Source: Flavobacteriales bacterium 33_180_T64 (GTDB taxonomy: Bacteria; Bacteroidota; Bacteroidia; Flavobacteriales; Flavobacteriaceae). Taken from it: 64,000 nucleotides of DNA. This document shows positions 54,275 to 63,151 of the stretch, piece by piece. A program made the position numbers and the translations under genes. The DNA lies in NCBI GenBank assembly GCA_002162685.1, contig MAAQ01000019.1, positions 39,604-103,603 on the forward strand, given 5' to 3'. Below the pieces are notes generated by a model. It worked only from the letters and a program-made list of their open reading frames with translations, had not been told where the DNA came from and did no database searches. Numbering within the stretch: position 1 is the stretch's first letter; each line of letters begins with the position of its first letter.

Positions 54275-55228
54275 TTAATCTCTATTTTCTATACTTTTAT
54301 ATGCTGCTATGACTTTCTTTACCAATTTATGACGAATCACATCTTTATCATCTAGATAAACCATGCCAATACCTTCCACATTTTTAAGTACGAGAAGTGC
54401 TTCTTTTAATCCAGAAGTTGTACGACGCGGTAAATCTACCTGACCAGGATCTCCTGTGAGTAAAAATTTAGCGCTTTTTCCCATACGTGTTAAAAACATT
54501 TTCATTTGTGCATGTGTTGTATTTTGACCTTCATCTAAAATCACAAAAGCATTATCTAGAGTTCGCCCTCGCATAAAAGCTAAAGGTGCTATTTGAATGA
54601 TTCCGTTATCGATCAAGCTCGCTAATTTTTCAGCAGGAATCATATCGCGAAGCGCATCATATAAAGGTTGCATATAAGGATCTAACTTTTCTTTTAAATC
54701 GCCTGGAAGAAATCCTAAATTCTCACCTGCTTCAACCGCAGGACGTGTTAAAATGATTCGTTTAACTTCTTTACTTTTTAATGCTTTAACGGCTAAAGCA
54801 ACTGCTGTATAAGTTTTACCTGTTCCTGCAGGACCAATAGCAAATACCATATCATTTTTGCGGATACTTTCAACCATTTTGCGTTGGTTAACCGTTTGCG
54901 CTTTAATCATTTTACCATTAACGCCATGTACAATAACGTCACCACTTTCATTTGATGTTTTGTAATCATCACTACTTTGACTTGTTAAGACACGTTCAAT
55001 GACATTTTCATCAATTTTATTATATTTTTCAAAATGCTTCATTAGCATATTCATGCGTCTATTAAACTCTTCAAGTAAATCTTCGTCACCATAAGCTTTA
55101 ATTTTATCACCTCTAGCTACAATTTTAAGTTTAGGGAAGTGTTTTTTAAGTAATACGATATTAGCATTTTGAGGTCCAAAAAATTCTTTGGGAGTAATTT
55201 CTTCTAGTTCTAAAATAAGTTCGTTCAA
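54275..55228 (-). CDS. phoH: PhoH family ATPase
   Basis: The protein has 317 residues. N-terminal ~110 residues form a small KH-like domain; the ATPase follows with Walker A AIGPAGTGKTYTA (about 130-142) and Walker B FVILDEGQNTT. It belongs to the PhoL/PhoH branch, which is linked to RNA metabolism and often lies near ybeY. That partner is not adjacent here. purC lies downstream, a neighbourhood I believe is common in flavobacteria. Confidence 0.9.
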   Translation of the reverse strand: MNELILELEEITPKEFFGPQNANIVLLKKHFPKLKIVARGDKIKAYGDEDLLEEFNRRMNMLMKHFEKYNKIDENVIERVLTSQSSDDYKTSNESGDVIVHGVNGKMIKAQTVNQRKMVESIRKNDMVFAIGPAGTGKTYTAVALAVKALKSKEVKRIILTRPAVEAGENLGFLPGDLKEKLDPYMQPLYDALRDMIPAEKLASLIDNGIIQIAPLAFMRGRTLDNAFVILDEGQNTTHAQMKMFLTRMGKSAKFLLTGDPGQVDLPRRTTSGLKEALLVLKNVEGIGMVYLDDKDVIRHKLVKKVIAAYKSIENRD

Positions 55229-55439
55229 AAGCGATAAGAATTATAAATTAATCTGTTTTGTTTTATTAGTTTTGTGATGAGATAAAATAAGGTTCATTTT
55301 AATAACATCACTATCAAAAATAATTAAACTATTTTATTCTGTAGGTTTCCTAAAGATTAAAATATGATTAGTTCTTAACAGTTTTGTTTCATATTAAGAA
55401 AAGAGCTTTGATTAACTATTAAATTATTGCAAATAATAC

Positions 55440-56276
55440 ATGGCAATCATCACATTAACAACCGATTTTGGTGAAAAAGATCACTTTGCTGGAGCCATTA
55501 AAGGCGCTATTTATAGTGAGTTGTCTGATGTAAGAATTGTTGATATCTCACATTCTGTAGCTCCTTTTAATGTTCCTGAAGCGGCTTATATAATTCAAAA
55601 TGCCTACAGTAGCTTCCCAAAAGGAACTATTCATATGATAGGTATTGACTCTGAGCTCAATCCGGAGAACAAACATATTGCTGTAAAATTAGATGATCAT
55701 TATTTTATTTGTGCAAATAATGGAATTATGAGTATGATTTGTTCTGAAATTGCGCCACAAAAGATTGTTGAAATTAATATTCATGATCGTGTTGCGACGA
55801 GTTTCCCTGTACTTGATGTATTTGTAAATGTAGCTTGTCACATTGCACGAGGCGGAACTTTGGAAGTTATTGGTAAACTTATAAATACAATCAAACCCAT
55901 TAAAAATTTGATTCCATTTGTAAATGATGAAAAGAATCAAATTATTGGTAGTGTTATTTATATTGATAACTACGGAAATGTGATTACAAATATTAAACGT
56001 AATTTTTTTGAAGGTGTACAGAAAACTCGTGCTTATGAAATTTCGGCACGTAGCTATAAGTTTAAAAAAGTATATGATAAATATAGTGATGCTATAAATT
56101 TTGAAATCCCTGAAGACAAACGCTATGATGAAGGTAAAGGTTTAGTGGTTTTTAATAGTTCTGGATATTTAGAAATAGCTGTTTATAAAAGTGATAATGC
56201 TACTGTTGGCAGTGCCTCTAGTTTAATGGGATTAAAAATTATGGATACGGTGACTATTAATTTTGCTAAAAAATAA
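55440..56276 (+). CDS. SAM hydroxide adenosyltransferase / DUF62 SAM hydrolase
   Basis: The protein has 278 residues. The opening ITLTTDFGEKDHFAGAIKGAI, with the conserved Asp of the adenosine-binding site, and the C-terminal strands ending in FNSSGYLEIAV are diagnostic of DUF62. These enzymes hydrolyse SAM to adenosine and methionine, or use other nucleophiles in relatives; the fluorinase branch is less likely. It is cytosolic and cotranscribed with the monooxygenase gene that begins six bases later. Confidence 0.92.
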   Translation: MAIITLTTDFGEKDHFAGAIKGAIYSELSDVRIVDISHSVAPFNVPEAAYIIQNAYSSFPKGTIHMIGIDSELNPENKHIAVKLDDHYFICANNGIMSMICSEIAPQKIVEINIHDRVATSFPVLDVFVNVACHIARGGTLEVIGKLINTIKPIKNLIPFVNDEKNQIIGSVIYIDNYGNVITNIKRNFFEGVQKTRAYEISARSYKFKKVYDKYSDAINFEIPEDKRYDEGKGLVVFNSSGYLEIAVYKSDNATVGSASSLMGLKIMDTVTINFAKK

Positions 56277-56281
56277 AATAC

Positions 56282-56578
56282 ATGTTTGTACGTATTGTAA
56301 AAATGAGTTTTGATCCTTTAAAAATTGATGAATTTCTCTCTAATTTTGAAGCAAAAAAAAATGCCATTAGAGCCTTTAATGGCTGTGAGTTTTTGGAACT
56401 CTATCGCGACAGACACAATACTAATGTCTTTTTTACGTATAGTTATTGGCAAACAGAAGCAGATTTAGAACAGTATAGACATTCTGATTTGTTTAAAGGC
56501 ATTTGGACAAAAACCAAACCTATGTTTAATGCAAAACCAGAAGCTTGGAGTGTGAACAAGTTGGCTTCGCTTGAGTAG
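56282..56578 (+). CDS. Antibiotic biosynthesis monooxygenase (ABM) domain protein
   Basis: The protein has 98 residues making one ferredoxin-like ABM domain, with MSFDPLKIDEFLSNF at the N-terminus and the CEFLELYRDRHNTNVFFTYSYW strand. The family includes small heme- or quinone-handling monooxygenases, but many members have unknown reactions. It begins six bases after the DUF62 gene, so both are probably on one transcript; no functional link between them is evident. Confidence 0.85.
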   Translation: MFVRIVKMSFDPLKIDEFLSNFEAKKNAIRAFNGCEFLELYRDRHNTNVFFTYSYWQTEADLEQYRHSDLFKGIWTKTKPMFNAKPEAWSVNKLASLE

Positions 56579-56696
56579 TGAGGTTACACAAATTATCCAG
56601 AATCTATTAAGTTTGATTAAAACTTAGCAACTTATAATTTTGAATTAAGTGAGGAATCTCATTACTTTTAAACTTTAAAACTTTTAACCAAAATAA

Positions 56697-57425
56697 ATGC
56701 TAGCAATCCTAAAAAAAGAAATCAACACCTTCTTCGCTTCTCCAATTGGGTATTTGGTGATTGCTGTGTTTTTAGTGCTCAATGGATTATTTTTATGGCT
56801 ATTTAAAGGTGATTTTAATGTTCTTGATAATGGTTTTGCCGATTTGTCAAGTTTCTTTTTATTAGCACCATGGATCCTTATTTTCTTAGTTCCTGCTGTA
56901 ACCATGCGAAGCTTTGCTGATGAAAAAAAACAAGGAACTCTAGAACTCTTACTAACAAAACCTATTAGTCATTTAAACATTGTTTTGGGCAAATATTTCG
57001 GAGCATTAATATTAATTATTATAGCGTTAATACCAACACTCCTGTACGTTTATACCATTTCAAAATTAGGAAATCCCGAAGGAAATCTTGATATAGGAAG
57101 TGTTATGGGTTCTTATTTCGGACTTATATTTCTTGTAGCAGCGTATACAGCAATTGGTATATTTGCCTCTAGCCTATCAGACAATCAAATTGTAGCCTTT
57201 ATTATTGCTGTTTTTATCTGTTTCTTTTTTTATTTTGGTTTTGAAGGTTTATCAAACTACAACTTATTTGGTGACACCCTTTATATTGAAACATTAGGCA
57301 TGGAATCCCATTTTAAAAGTATGAGTCGTGGTGTTTTAGACACTAGAGATATCATCTATTTTTTAAGTATTACAGCCTTATTTATAATCTTAACTAAATT
57401 AAATATTAAACGCGCTAACCAATGA
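56697..57425 (+). CDS. gldF: Gliding motility ABC transporter permease GldF
   Basis: The protein has 242 residues with six membrane helices of the ABC-2 type. The opening LKKEINTFFASPIGYLVIAVF and FADEKKQGTLELLLTKP are the GldF/YbbM-like motifs. GldF works with the ATPase GldA and with GldG in an inner-membrane ABC complex implicated in flavobacterial gliding. Its last four bases overlap the start of an unknown gene, which itself overlaps gldG. Confidence 0.92.
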   Translation: MLAILKKEINTFFASPIGYLVIAVFLVLNGLFLWLFKGDFNVLDNGFADLSSFFLLAPWILIFLVPAVTMRSFADEKKQGTLELLLTKPISHLNIVLGKYFGALILIIIALIPTLLYVYTISKLGNPEGNLDIGSVMGSYFGLIFLVAAYTAIGIFASSLSDNQIVAFIIAVFICFFFYFGFEGLSNYNLFGDTLYIETLGMESHFKSMSRGVLDTRDIIYFLSITALFIILTKLNIKRANQ

Positions 57426-57916
57426 TTATAACAGCTCCTTTAGTTATCATTATGTGCATTCTTTTTGTACTAGTCTTTTTGTTTGTAAAAACTATAGATA
57501 GACGCAAATGGTTAACTTTTTTAGTCAGTTTAATCATAACTCCCTTGATGTATTTCTATGCGCTTTATCCGATGATTAATATTTTTAGTAACTATCATCA
57601 TCAGAAATATTTTTCTTCGGAATTATGGATAGAAAAGCCAGCACTTCGTTATGAATTATCTGATAATATGATCACCTCTGAAATTTTGATTGGAAAGACT
57701 AAAAATGACACTAAATCGCTTTTAGGAACCTACGAATGGTTAACTTGGAATGAAGCAACAAAAGCACATGATACAAATAAATGGAATTATAGTTTAGGTA
57801 TTGAACCTGGAGCATTAAACATGCAAAAGGAATGTGTTGAAATCATCTTTAAAAAAGATAAAATAGTTGAAGTTAAATCTTATAAAGAAGACCTGAAATT
57901 TGATACTAAAGACTAA
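57422..57916 (+). CDS. Unknown membrane-anchored protein between gldF and gldG
   Basis: The protein has 164 residues. Two hydrophobic helices (about 5-24 and 31-52) are followed by a ~110-residue extracytoplasmic-type domain with Trp-rich segments (WIEKPALRYELSDNM and EWLTWNEATK). I recognise no domain. The ATG overlaps gldF by four bases (ATGA) and its 3' end overlaps gldG by 17, so all three are translationally coupled. gldF and gldG are usually adjacent; this extra gene is therefore a candidate accessory subunit or regulator of that complex. Confidence 0.75.
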   Translation: MIITAPLVIIMCILFVLVFLFVKTIDRRKWLTFLVSLIITPLMYFYALYPMINIFSNYHHQKYFSSELWIEKPALRYELSDNMITSEILIGKTKNDTKSLLGTYEWLTWNEATKAHDTNKWNYSLGIEPGALNMQKECVEIIFKKDKIVEVKSYKEDLKFDTKD

Positions 57917-59576
57917 AAAAAATATCATCACAATCATAATTACTTTAGTAGTAATTGTTGCTGTTAATTTAATTTCTAATCATGTATACAAACGTTTTGA
58001 CTTAACTAAAGACAAACGTTATACCCTATCAGATGCAGCATTACAAACTGTTGAACATGTCGATTCACCTTTGGTTATTGATGTGTTTTTAGAAGGTGAA
58101 TTCCCTACAGAATTTAGACGTTTACGTGATGAAACACAGCAGTTATTAGAAGAATTTACTGTGTATAACAACAATGTTAAATTTGATTTCATCAATCCTT
58201 TAGCAGAAGAGAAAACAAGAGATCAAAACCTTCAACAGTTATCACAACGTGGGCTACAACCATTTCAAATCAATATTAAAGAAAGCGGTAAAACGTCTCA
58301 GGAGCTCATTATTCCTTGGGCTTTGGCTAGCTATAATGAACAAACCGTTATTGTACCGTTGATTAAAAATAAAATAGGTGCAACAGATCAAGAATTGGTC
58401 AATGGTTCTATTCAAAATTTAGAATATGTTTTTGCTGAAGCCTTTAAAAAACTTGTAACACCAAAAGAAAAAAAGATAGCCATACTTAAAGGAAATGGAC
58501 AGTTGGACGATATCTACGTTGCCGATTTACTAAAAAAATTAAGAGAACACTATTATCTGGCTCCTTTCACTTTAGATAGCGTTGCTAAAAACCCAAAAAA
58601 CACGCTAAAGAGGATTCAAAATTATGATTTAATCATTTCAGCTAAGCCAAGTGAGGCGTTTTCCGAAGCAGAAAAATATGTCCTCGATCAATACACCATG
58701 AATGGTGGAAAAAGCTTGTGGCTTACCGAAAGTATTATCATGGATAGAGATAGTTTACTTAATGACACAGGTAAGGGAATTGCAGTGATAAAAAATTTAA
58801 ACCTTAATGATTTTTTCTTTAAATATGGTGTTCGCATCAATCCTGTAATTGTTAATGACCTCTACTCTGCTCCTATTACATTAGCTATTGGAGAAGGGAG
58901 TAATTCTCAATTTCAACCGTTGCAATGGCCTTATTCACCATTAGCTGCTAGTAATCCAAATCATCCCATTACGACCAATCTTGATCCCGTTAAATTTGAT
59001 TTTTCAAGTCAGATCGATACATTAAAAAGCAGCATAGATAAAACCATTTTATTACGCAGCTCGCAACTCACAAAGCTAGAAGGTGTTCCTCGGGAAATTA
59101 GTTTAGATGTGGTCACACAAGAACCAAACCCTGAAGCCTACAAAGAACCACATCAGACACTTGCTGTTTTACTTGAAGGCGAATTTACTTCTGTATACGA
59201 CAAACGAATAAAACCTATTAAAATTTCAGGAGATAAAACAAAAAGTGTCTCAACTAAAATGATAGTGATTGCCGATGGTGACGTAATTAAAAATGAAGTA
59301 ATAAGGAATCAACCACAAGAATTAGGTTTCGAATTTTTAACGAAGCGTAAATTTGGAAACAAAGAGTTTCTTGAAAACGCAGTTAACTACCTTTTAAATG
59401 ATGACGGACTTATAAACATTCGCACAAAAGAAGTAAAATTGGCATTCTTAGATTCTAAAAAAATAGAAGATCAAAAATTAAAATGGCAAATAATCAATAT
59501 TGCTTTACCACTTGTAATTCTTGGTGTTTTTGGTTTTGTCTTTAATTATTTAAGAAAAAGACGTTATGCAAACTAA
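57900..59576 (+). CDS. gldG: Gliding motility-associated ABC substrate-binding protein GldG
   Basis: The protein has 558 residues. One N-terminal helix (about 9-28), a long periplasmic domain with DLTKDKRYTLSDAALQTVE and LKGNGQLDDIYVADLLKKLRE, and a C-terminal helix (about 530-550) with a basic end match GldG. It is membrane-bound through both ends and works with GldF. The start codon is TTG at 57900, inside the preceding unknown gene. About 40 bases later the GldG-typical VNLISNHVYKRFDLTKDKR begins. Confidence 0.9.
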   Translation: MILKTKKNIITIIITLVVIVAVNLISNHVYKRFDLTKDKRYTLSDAALQTVEHVDSPLVIDVFLEGEFPTEFRRLRDETQQLLEEFTVYNNNVKFDFINPLAEEKTRDQNLQQLSQRGLQPFQINIKESGKTSQELIIPWALASYNEQTVIVPLIKNKIGATDQELVNGSIQNLEYVFAEAFKKLVTPKEKKIAILKGNGQLDDIYVADLLKKLREHYYLAPFTLDSVAKNPKNTLKRIQNYDLIISAKPSEAFSEAEKYVLDQYTMNGGKSLWLTESIIMDRDSLLNDTGKGIAVIKNLNLNDFFFKYGVRINPVIVNDLYSAPITLAIGEGSNSQFQPLQWPYSPLAASNPNHPITTNLDPVKFDFSSQIDTLKSSIDKTILLRSSQLTKLEGVPREISLDVVTQEPNPEAYKEPHQTLAVLLEGEFTSVYDKRIKPIKISGDKTKSVSTKMIVIADGDVIKNEVIRNQPQELGFEFLTKRKFGNKEFLENAVNYLLNDDGLINIRTKEVKLAFLDSKKIEDQKLKWQIINIALPLVILGVFGFVFNYLRKRRYAN

Positions 59577-59658
59577 AGTAAAATCATTTTGTATGATGCT
59601 CTTTTTTTATAAGAAGAAGTTGTTAATAAGTTTGTTTTATAAAACAGTAGCTTTAAGA

Positions 59659-59666
59659 TATATTTG
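59659..59666 (+). promoter_or_regulatory. Putative -7 promoter box of dnaN
   Basis: TATATTTG (TAnnTTTG) lies 49 bases before the dnaN ATG, with a TTTG at 59631-59634 as a possible -33 element (24-base spacer). Confidence 0.4.
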
Positions 59667-59715
59667 TAAAGCACAATTTATTGTGACAACATTGTAAAAA
59701 ACAATAATCGAACAC

Positions 59716-60834
59716 ATGAAATTTATAGTATCCAGTACATATTTACTCAAACAATTGCAAGTTTTAGGCGGTGTTATCAATAGTTCTAACACGTTACCAA
59801 TTTTAGATAATTTTTTATTTGAGCTTAAAGGCTCAGAATTAACGGTTTCTGCAAGTGATTTAGAAACGACAATGTCATCGACCTTAGATGTTGAAAGCGA
59901 TAATGATGGTAGCATTGCTTTACCAGCACGTTTGCTATTAGATACTTTAAAAACGTTTCCTGAGCAACCATTAACTTTTGTTGTAGAAGATAATAATACT
60001 GTAGAAATTAGTTCTAATCATGGTAAATATGCTTTAGCTTATGCTGATGGTAATGAATTTCCTAAGGCTGTTGAATTAGATAATCCAAGTACCACAACAA
60101 TTGCAGGAGATATTTTAGCTACAGCTATCAGTAAAACTATTTTTGCTGCAGGTAATGATGATTTACGCCCAGTGATGAGTGGTGTGTTTTTTCAATTCTC
60201 TACGGAAGGATTAACATTTGTTGCTACTGATGCTCATAAGCTTGTAAAATATACACGTCAAGATATAAAAGCTAATCAAGTTGCAGAATTTATAATGCCT
60301 AAAAAACCTTTAAATCTTTTAAAAGGAATTTTAGCGGCTAATGATGACGCTGTAACAATTGAATACAACGATTCTAACGCTAAGTTTACATTTGAAAACT
60401 CTATATTAGTTTGTCGTTTAATAGACGGGAAATACCCTAATTATGAAGCGGTTATTCCTAAAGAAAACCCAAATAAGTTAACTATTGATAGAACTCAATT
60501 TTTAAATTCTGTTCGTCGTGTTAGTATTTTTTCTAATAAAACAACACATCAAATTCGTTTAAAAATTGCTGGTGCAGAATTAAATATTTCTGCTGAAGAT
60601 ATTGATTACTCAAACAAAGCAGAAGAACGTTTAACTTGCGATTACCAAGGTGATGATATGCAAATTGGTTTCAATTCTCGTTTTTTAACTGAAATGTTAA
60701 ATAACTTAAACGCTGATCAAGTACAATTAGAAATGAGCTTACCAAACAGAGCTGGTATTTTAACTCCTATTGATGGTTTAGATGAAGGCGAACACGTAAC
60801 AATGTTGGTGATGCCTGTGATGCTAAACTCATAA
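59716..60834 (+). CDS. dnaN: DNA polymerase III beta sliding clamp
   Basis: The protein has 372 residues in three clamp domains. FIVSSTYLLKQLQVLGGVINSSNTLPIL at the N-terminus, LRPVMSGVFFQF, FVATDAHKLVKY and the C-terminal MLVMPVM are characteristic. It encircles DNA and tethers the replicative polymerase. It is monocistronic, downstream of gldG, with a terminator after it; no oriC or dnaA is visible nearby. Confidence 0.96.
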   Translation: MKFIVSSTYLLKQLQVLGGVINSSNTLPILDNFLFELKGSELTVSASDLETTMSSTLDVESDNDGSIALPARLLLDTLKTFPEQPLTFVVEDNNTVEISSNHGKYALAYADGNEFPKAVELDNPSTTTIAGDILATAISKTIFAAGNDDLRPVMSGVFFQFSTEGLTFVATDAHKLVKYTRQDIKANQVAEFIMPKKPLNLLKGILAANDDAVTIEYNDSNAKFTFENSILVCRLIDGKYPNYEAVIPKENPNKLTIDRTQFLNSVRRVSIFSNKTTHQIRLKIAGAELNISAEDIDYSNKAEERLTCDYQGDDMQIGFNSRFLTEMLNNLNADQVQLEMSLPNRAGILTPIDGLDEGEHVTMLVMPVMLNS

Positions 60835-60855
60835 AGCATTTCTAATAATGATATT

Positions 60856-60896
60856 AAACCACATGTTTTTTAAAGATATGTGGTTTCTTTTTTTTA
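60856..60896 (+). terminator. Intrinsic terminator of dnaN
   Basis: AAACCACAT (60856-60864) pairs with ATGTGGTTT (60878-60886) around a 13-base loop and is followed by a T-rich tract. It begins 22 bases past the dnaN stop. Confidence 0.75.
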
Positions 60897-60902
60897 ACGT
60901 TG

Positions 60903-61172
60903 TTATACAACTTTAGACACTAATCGTATTAAAAAGCCAACTCCATTATTAATATTAGCTATCGCTTGAGCCTTTTGGTTATTTGATTTAGCTGCATCAT
61001 TTATCTCTTTCAACACCTTTACTGCATTAGCATTACTGATATTACTTTGCGTAATAAAATTATCAATTTCAGTGACCTTAAGACTTGTCAAGCCAGCCAT
61101 TTGGGTATTAAAATCGATATCTGTTTGAGCAGCAGCTTTTTCAGCTAAATCACTCCAGTTTATATCTGACAT
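60903..61172 (-). CDS. Small helical protein of unknown function
   Basis: The protein has 89 residues, almost all predicted helix, with no signal peptide or membrane segment except a mildly hydrophobic C-terminus (GVGFLIRLVSKVV). Features are the alanine-rich QKAQAIANINNG stretch and an acidic N-terminus with two Trp-free turns. No family is recognised. It is the last gene of a three-gene unit with the lipoprotein gene (four-base gap) and the four-TM protein gene. Confidence 0.6.
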   Translation of the reverse strand: MSDINWSDLAEKAAAQTDIDFNTQMAGLTSLKVTEIDNFITQSNISNANAVKVLKEINDAAKSNNQKAQAIANINNGVGFLIRLVSKVV

Positions 61173-61176
61173 AATT

Positions 61177-61779
61177 TTAGTTTTTATCTGGATTTAAAAT
61201 ATTTTTCACTTGTAATAGCTTACTCATATCTGTTCCTGCTTTAGAGAGTAATCCATCAATAGAACTTTCAATTTTCTTAATGTCTACAGAATCTCCTGTC
61301 AATTTTTGTATTGAAGACAATGCATCATTTTCAGCAGTTTTTAATTTTACCGCAGAATTAATTAAGTTTTGTAAGGTTGTTGAAGCTTCATTATAAGTTT
61401 GATAATTTGCATTTAAGTTTGTAATAATTTGTTCTTGCTGATTACTTAAAACATTTTGAAGAGAATCTTTTTTTCGATTAATAACAGGTATGATACTTTT
61501 CATGATATTAGGAAGCTCTTGCTTATAATTTATACTATCAGGCAACAACGTTTCATATCGTTTTACAAGCGTAGGTGTATACTGATTCATTATAAAAGCA
61601 TTTATAACTTGCTTTCTTTCCTCAAATAACTGATTAACTAATGCTATATTTAATTGATGCATTTGATCTGCTTCATTAATAATTTCTTGAGTAAGTGTTG
61701 CTGTAGATTGAGGAATTGACACACATCCTACAAATAACGAACCGCTTAAAAGTAATAGTCTGTAGATTATATTTTTCAT
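61177..61779 (-). CDS. Lipoprotein with long coiled-coil helices, unknown
   Basis: The protein has 200 residues. The lipobox LFVGC puts the lipidated Cys at residue 19; the mature protein is almost entirely helical with heptad-like spacing (for example about 35-60 and 100-150) and no cysteine after the first. It should hang from the membrane into the periplasm as a helical bundle. No family is recognised. It sits between the small helical protein and the four-TM protein genes with gaps of 4 and 10 bases, so all three are probably cotranscribed. Confidence 0.7.
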   Translation of the reverse strand: MKNIIYRLLLLSGSLFVGCVSIPQSTATLTQEIINEADQMHQLNIALVNQLFEERKQVINAFIMNQYTPTLVKRYETLLPDSINYKQELPNIMKSIIPVINRKKDSLQNVLSNQQEQIITNLNANYQTYNEASTTLQNLINSAVKLKTAENDALSSIQKLTGDSVDIKKIESSIDGLLSKAGTDMSKLLQVKNILNPDKN

Positions 61780-61789
61780 GTTTTCTATT

Positions 61790-62575
61790 TTAGGTATTTA
61801 CTGGAATAAATATGGATTTAATTCTATCAATAACACCTTGAAGGATCGTAAATATAGCATCTGAAGAAAAACCTCCTATGAGTGCAAGAATACTTTTATT
61901 AAATAAATTTACATTATTAGGATTAGTGATATAAACCGATAAGATTTCTGATAAGATTAATCCTGCAATAATTCCTAATACAATTTGTGCCATATATTCT
62001 ATAGATTCTTCAGGAACTAACATTCCTTTTCTTATAGATCTACTCACATTTTTAAGCAAATAAAACAATACACCTAAGCCTGATATGGAGGCTAAATAGC
62101 CAATATTTAAAAGTAAAGGCAGGCCGTTATTATTCATTATTCCTTTATCAAGAGAATCATTATTAACTTCTGTTGATAATCCCGTTACAATATAAATTGT
62201 TAAAAATAGCAGCGCTAAAATTATCAGATTTCTAACTAACGGAAGTTTACTCAATACAGATTTCCCTTTGCTATCTTGATACAGTTTTTTTGTGTACTGA
62301 ATAGACTTAGGTGTTGCTGGTGCTACATTTTTACACAATAAATTATGAGCATTAATTAAATCATCAACACTACTGTTTTGAATTAAAGTATTTATTTCAG
62401 TATTTATAGTTATACCATTGTAAATAGCAAAAGATAGCATACTATTAATTTCATAACTTAGTTCATCTATAATTGTTTTTGATATTCCTGGATTTGAATT
62501 TTTTGTTTTTAATACTTCTGTTTCCTTTACTGTTGATCTAGCTTTAGATATAGTGTTTGAATCTGTATTAGCCAT
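61790..62575 (-). CDS. Four-TM membrane protein of unknown function
   Basis: The protein has 261 residues. The N-terminal ~110 residues are soluble and mostly helical (Ser/Thr/Asn-rich start); four membrane helices follow (about 113-133, 152-174, 196-216 and 226-247). Helix 3 has a GIIAGLILSEIL glycine pattern and the loop before helix 4 is NPNNVNLFNKS. I recognise no family. It is the first gene of the three-gene unit, preceded by a region containing the DUF4870 terminator. Confidence 0.7.
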   Translation of the reverse strand: MANTDSNTISKARSTVKETEVLKTKNSNPGISKTIIDELSYEINSMLSFAIYNGITINTEINTLIQNSSVDDLINAHNLLCKNVAPATPKSIQYTKKLYQDSKGKSVLSKLPLVRNLIILALLFLTIYIVTGLSTEVNNDSLDKGIMNNNGLPLLLNIGYLASISGLGVLFYLLKNVSRSIRKGMLVPEESIEYMAQIVLGIIAGLILSEILSVYITNPNNVNLFNKSILALIGGFSSDAIFTILQGVIDRIKSIFIPVNT

Positions 62576-62691
62576 AATATAGTAGTTAGATATTTTAGAT
62601 TGCTATAAAATTAGCACCTTATCTCTTTTAAAAACCAAGTATAAATACGGTATTAATAACACCAGTATTTTTACTAAACTATCTATCATAC

Positions 62692-62724
62692 AAAAAACGC
62701 TCACTTAAAAAGTGAGCGTTTTCA
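62692..62724 (-). terminator. Intrinsic terminator of the DUF4870 gene
   Basis: AAAACGCTCACTT (62694-62706) pairs with AAGTGAGCGTTTT (62710-62722) around a three-base loop. On the minus strand it follows the DUF4870 stop by about 22 bases and separates that gene from the unknown operon. Confidence 0.8.
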
Positions 62725-62745
62725 TTTATCTCTATTTAAAAATAA

Positions 62746-63081
62746 CTAACTAATAAAATTAAGAGATAAAGGGTATCTTGGTGATTCTCCATGGCTTGCT
62801 TTTATCGCATTTATGATAGGAAATATGAATGATAAAGCACACAGTGCTAGCAATCCAATTATTCCAACAAAAATAAAAACCAAAGGAATACAGATTAAAC
62901 TATAAACTAACATACTCAATTGAAAATTGACAATATGCTTTCCTTGTTCATCCATTTTATACACATTTCTTTTTTGGGTAGCCCAAATTACTAATGGTAC
63001 TATGAGTCCGCCAAATCCAGTAATAAAAGTAAGTAACTGACTTAGATGTGTTAAAACTATAAGTTGATTATCTTGTCTCAT
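62746..63081 (-). CDS. DUF4870 domain membrane protein
   Basis: The protein has 111 residues with three to four membrane segments. The opening LTHLSQLLTFITGFGGLIVPLVIW and the GKHIVNFQLSMLVYSLI helix define DUF4870 (Tic20-like fold). The function is unknown. It is monocistronic, followed by a terminator. Confidence 0.9.
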   Translation of the reverse strand: MRQDNQLIVLTHLSQLLTFITGFGGLIVPLVIWATQKRNVYKMDEQGKHIVNFQLSMLVYSLICIPLVFIFVGIIGLLALCALSFIFPIINAIKASHGESPRYPLSLNFIS

Positions 63082-63151
63082 GATGGTGATTTTTGATTGA
63101 TTACCTATAGGACGTCAGCTTAATTAAAAAGTTACACTTATTAAGAATAAT

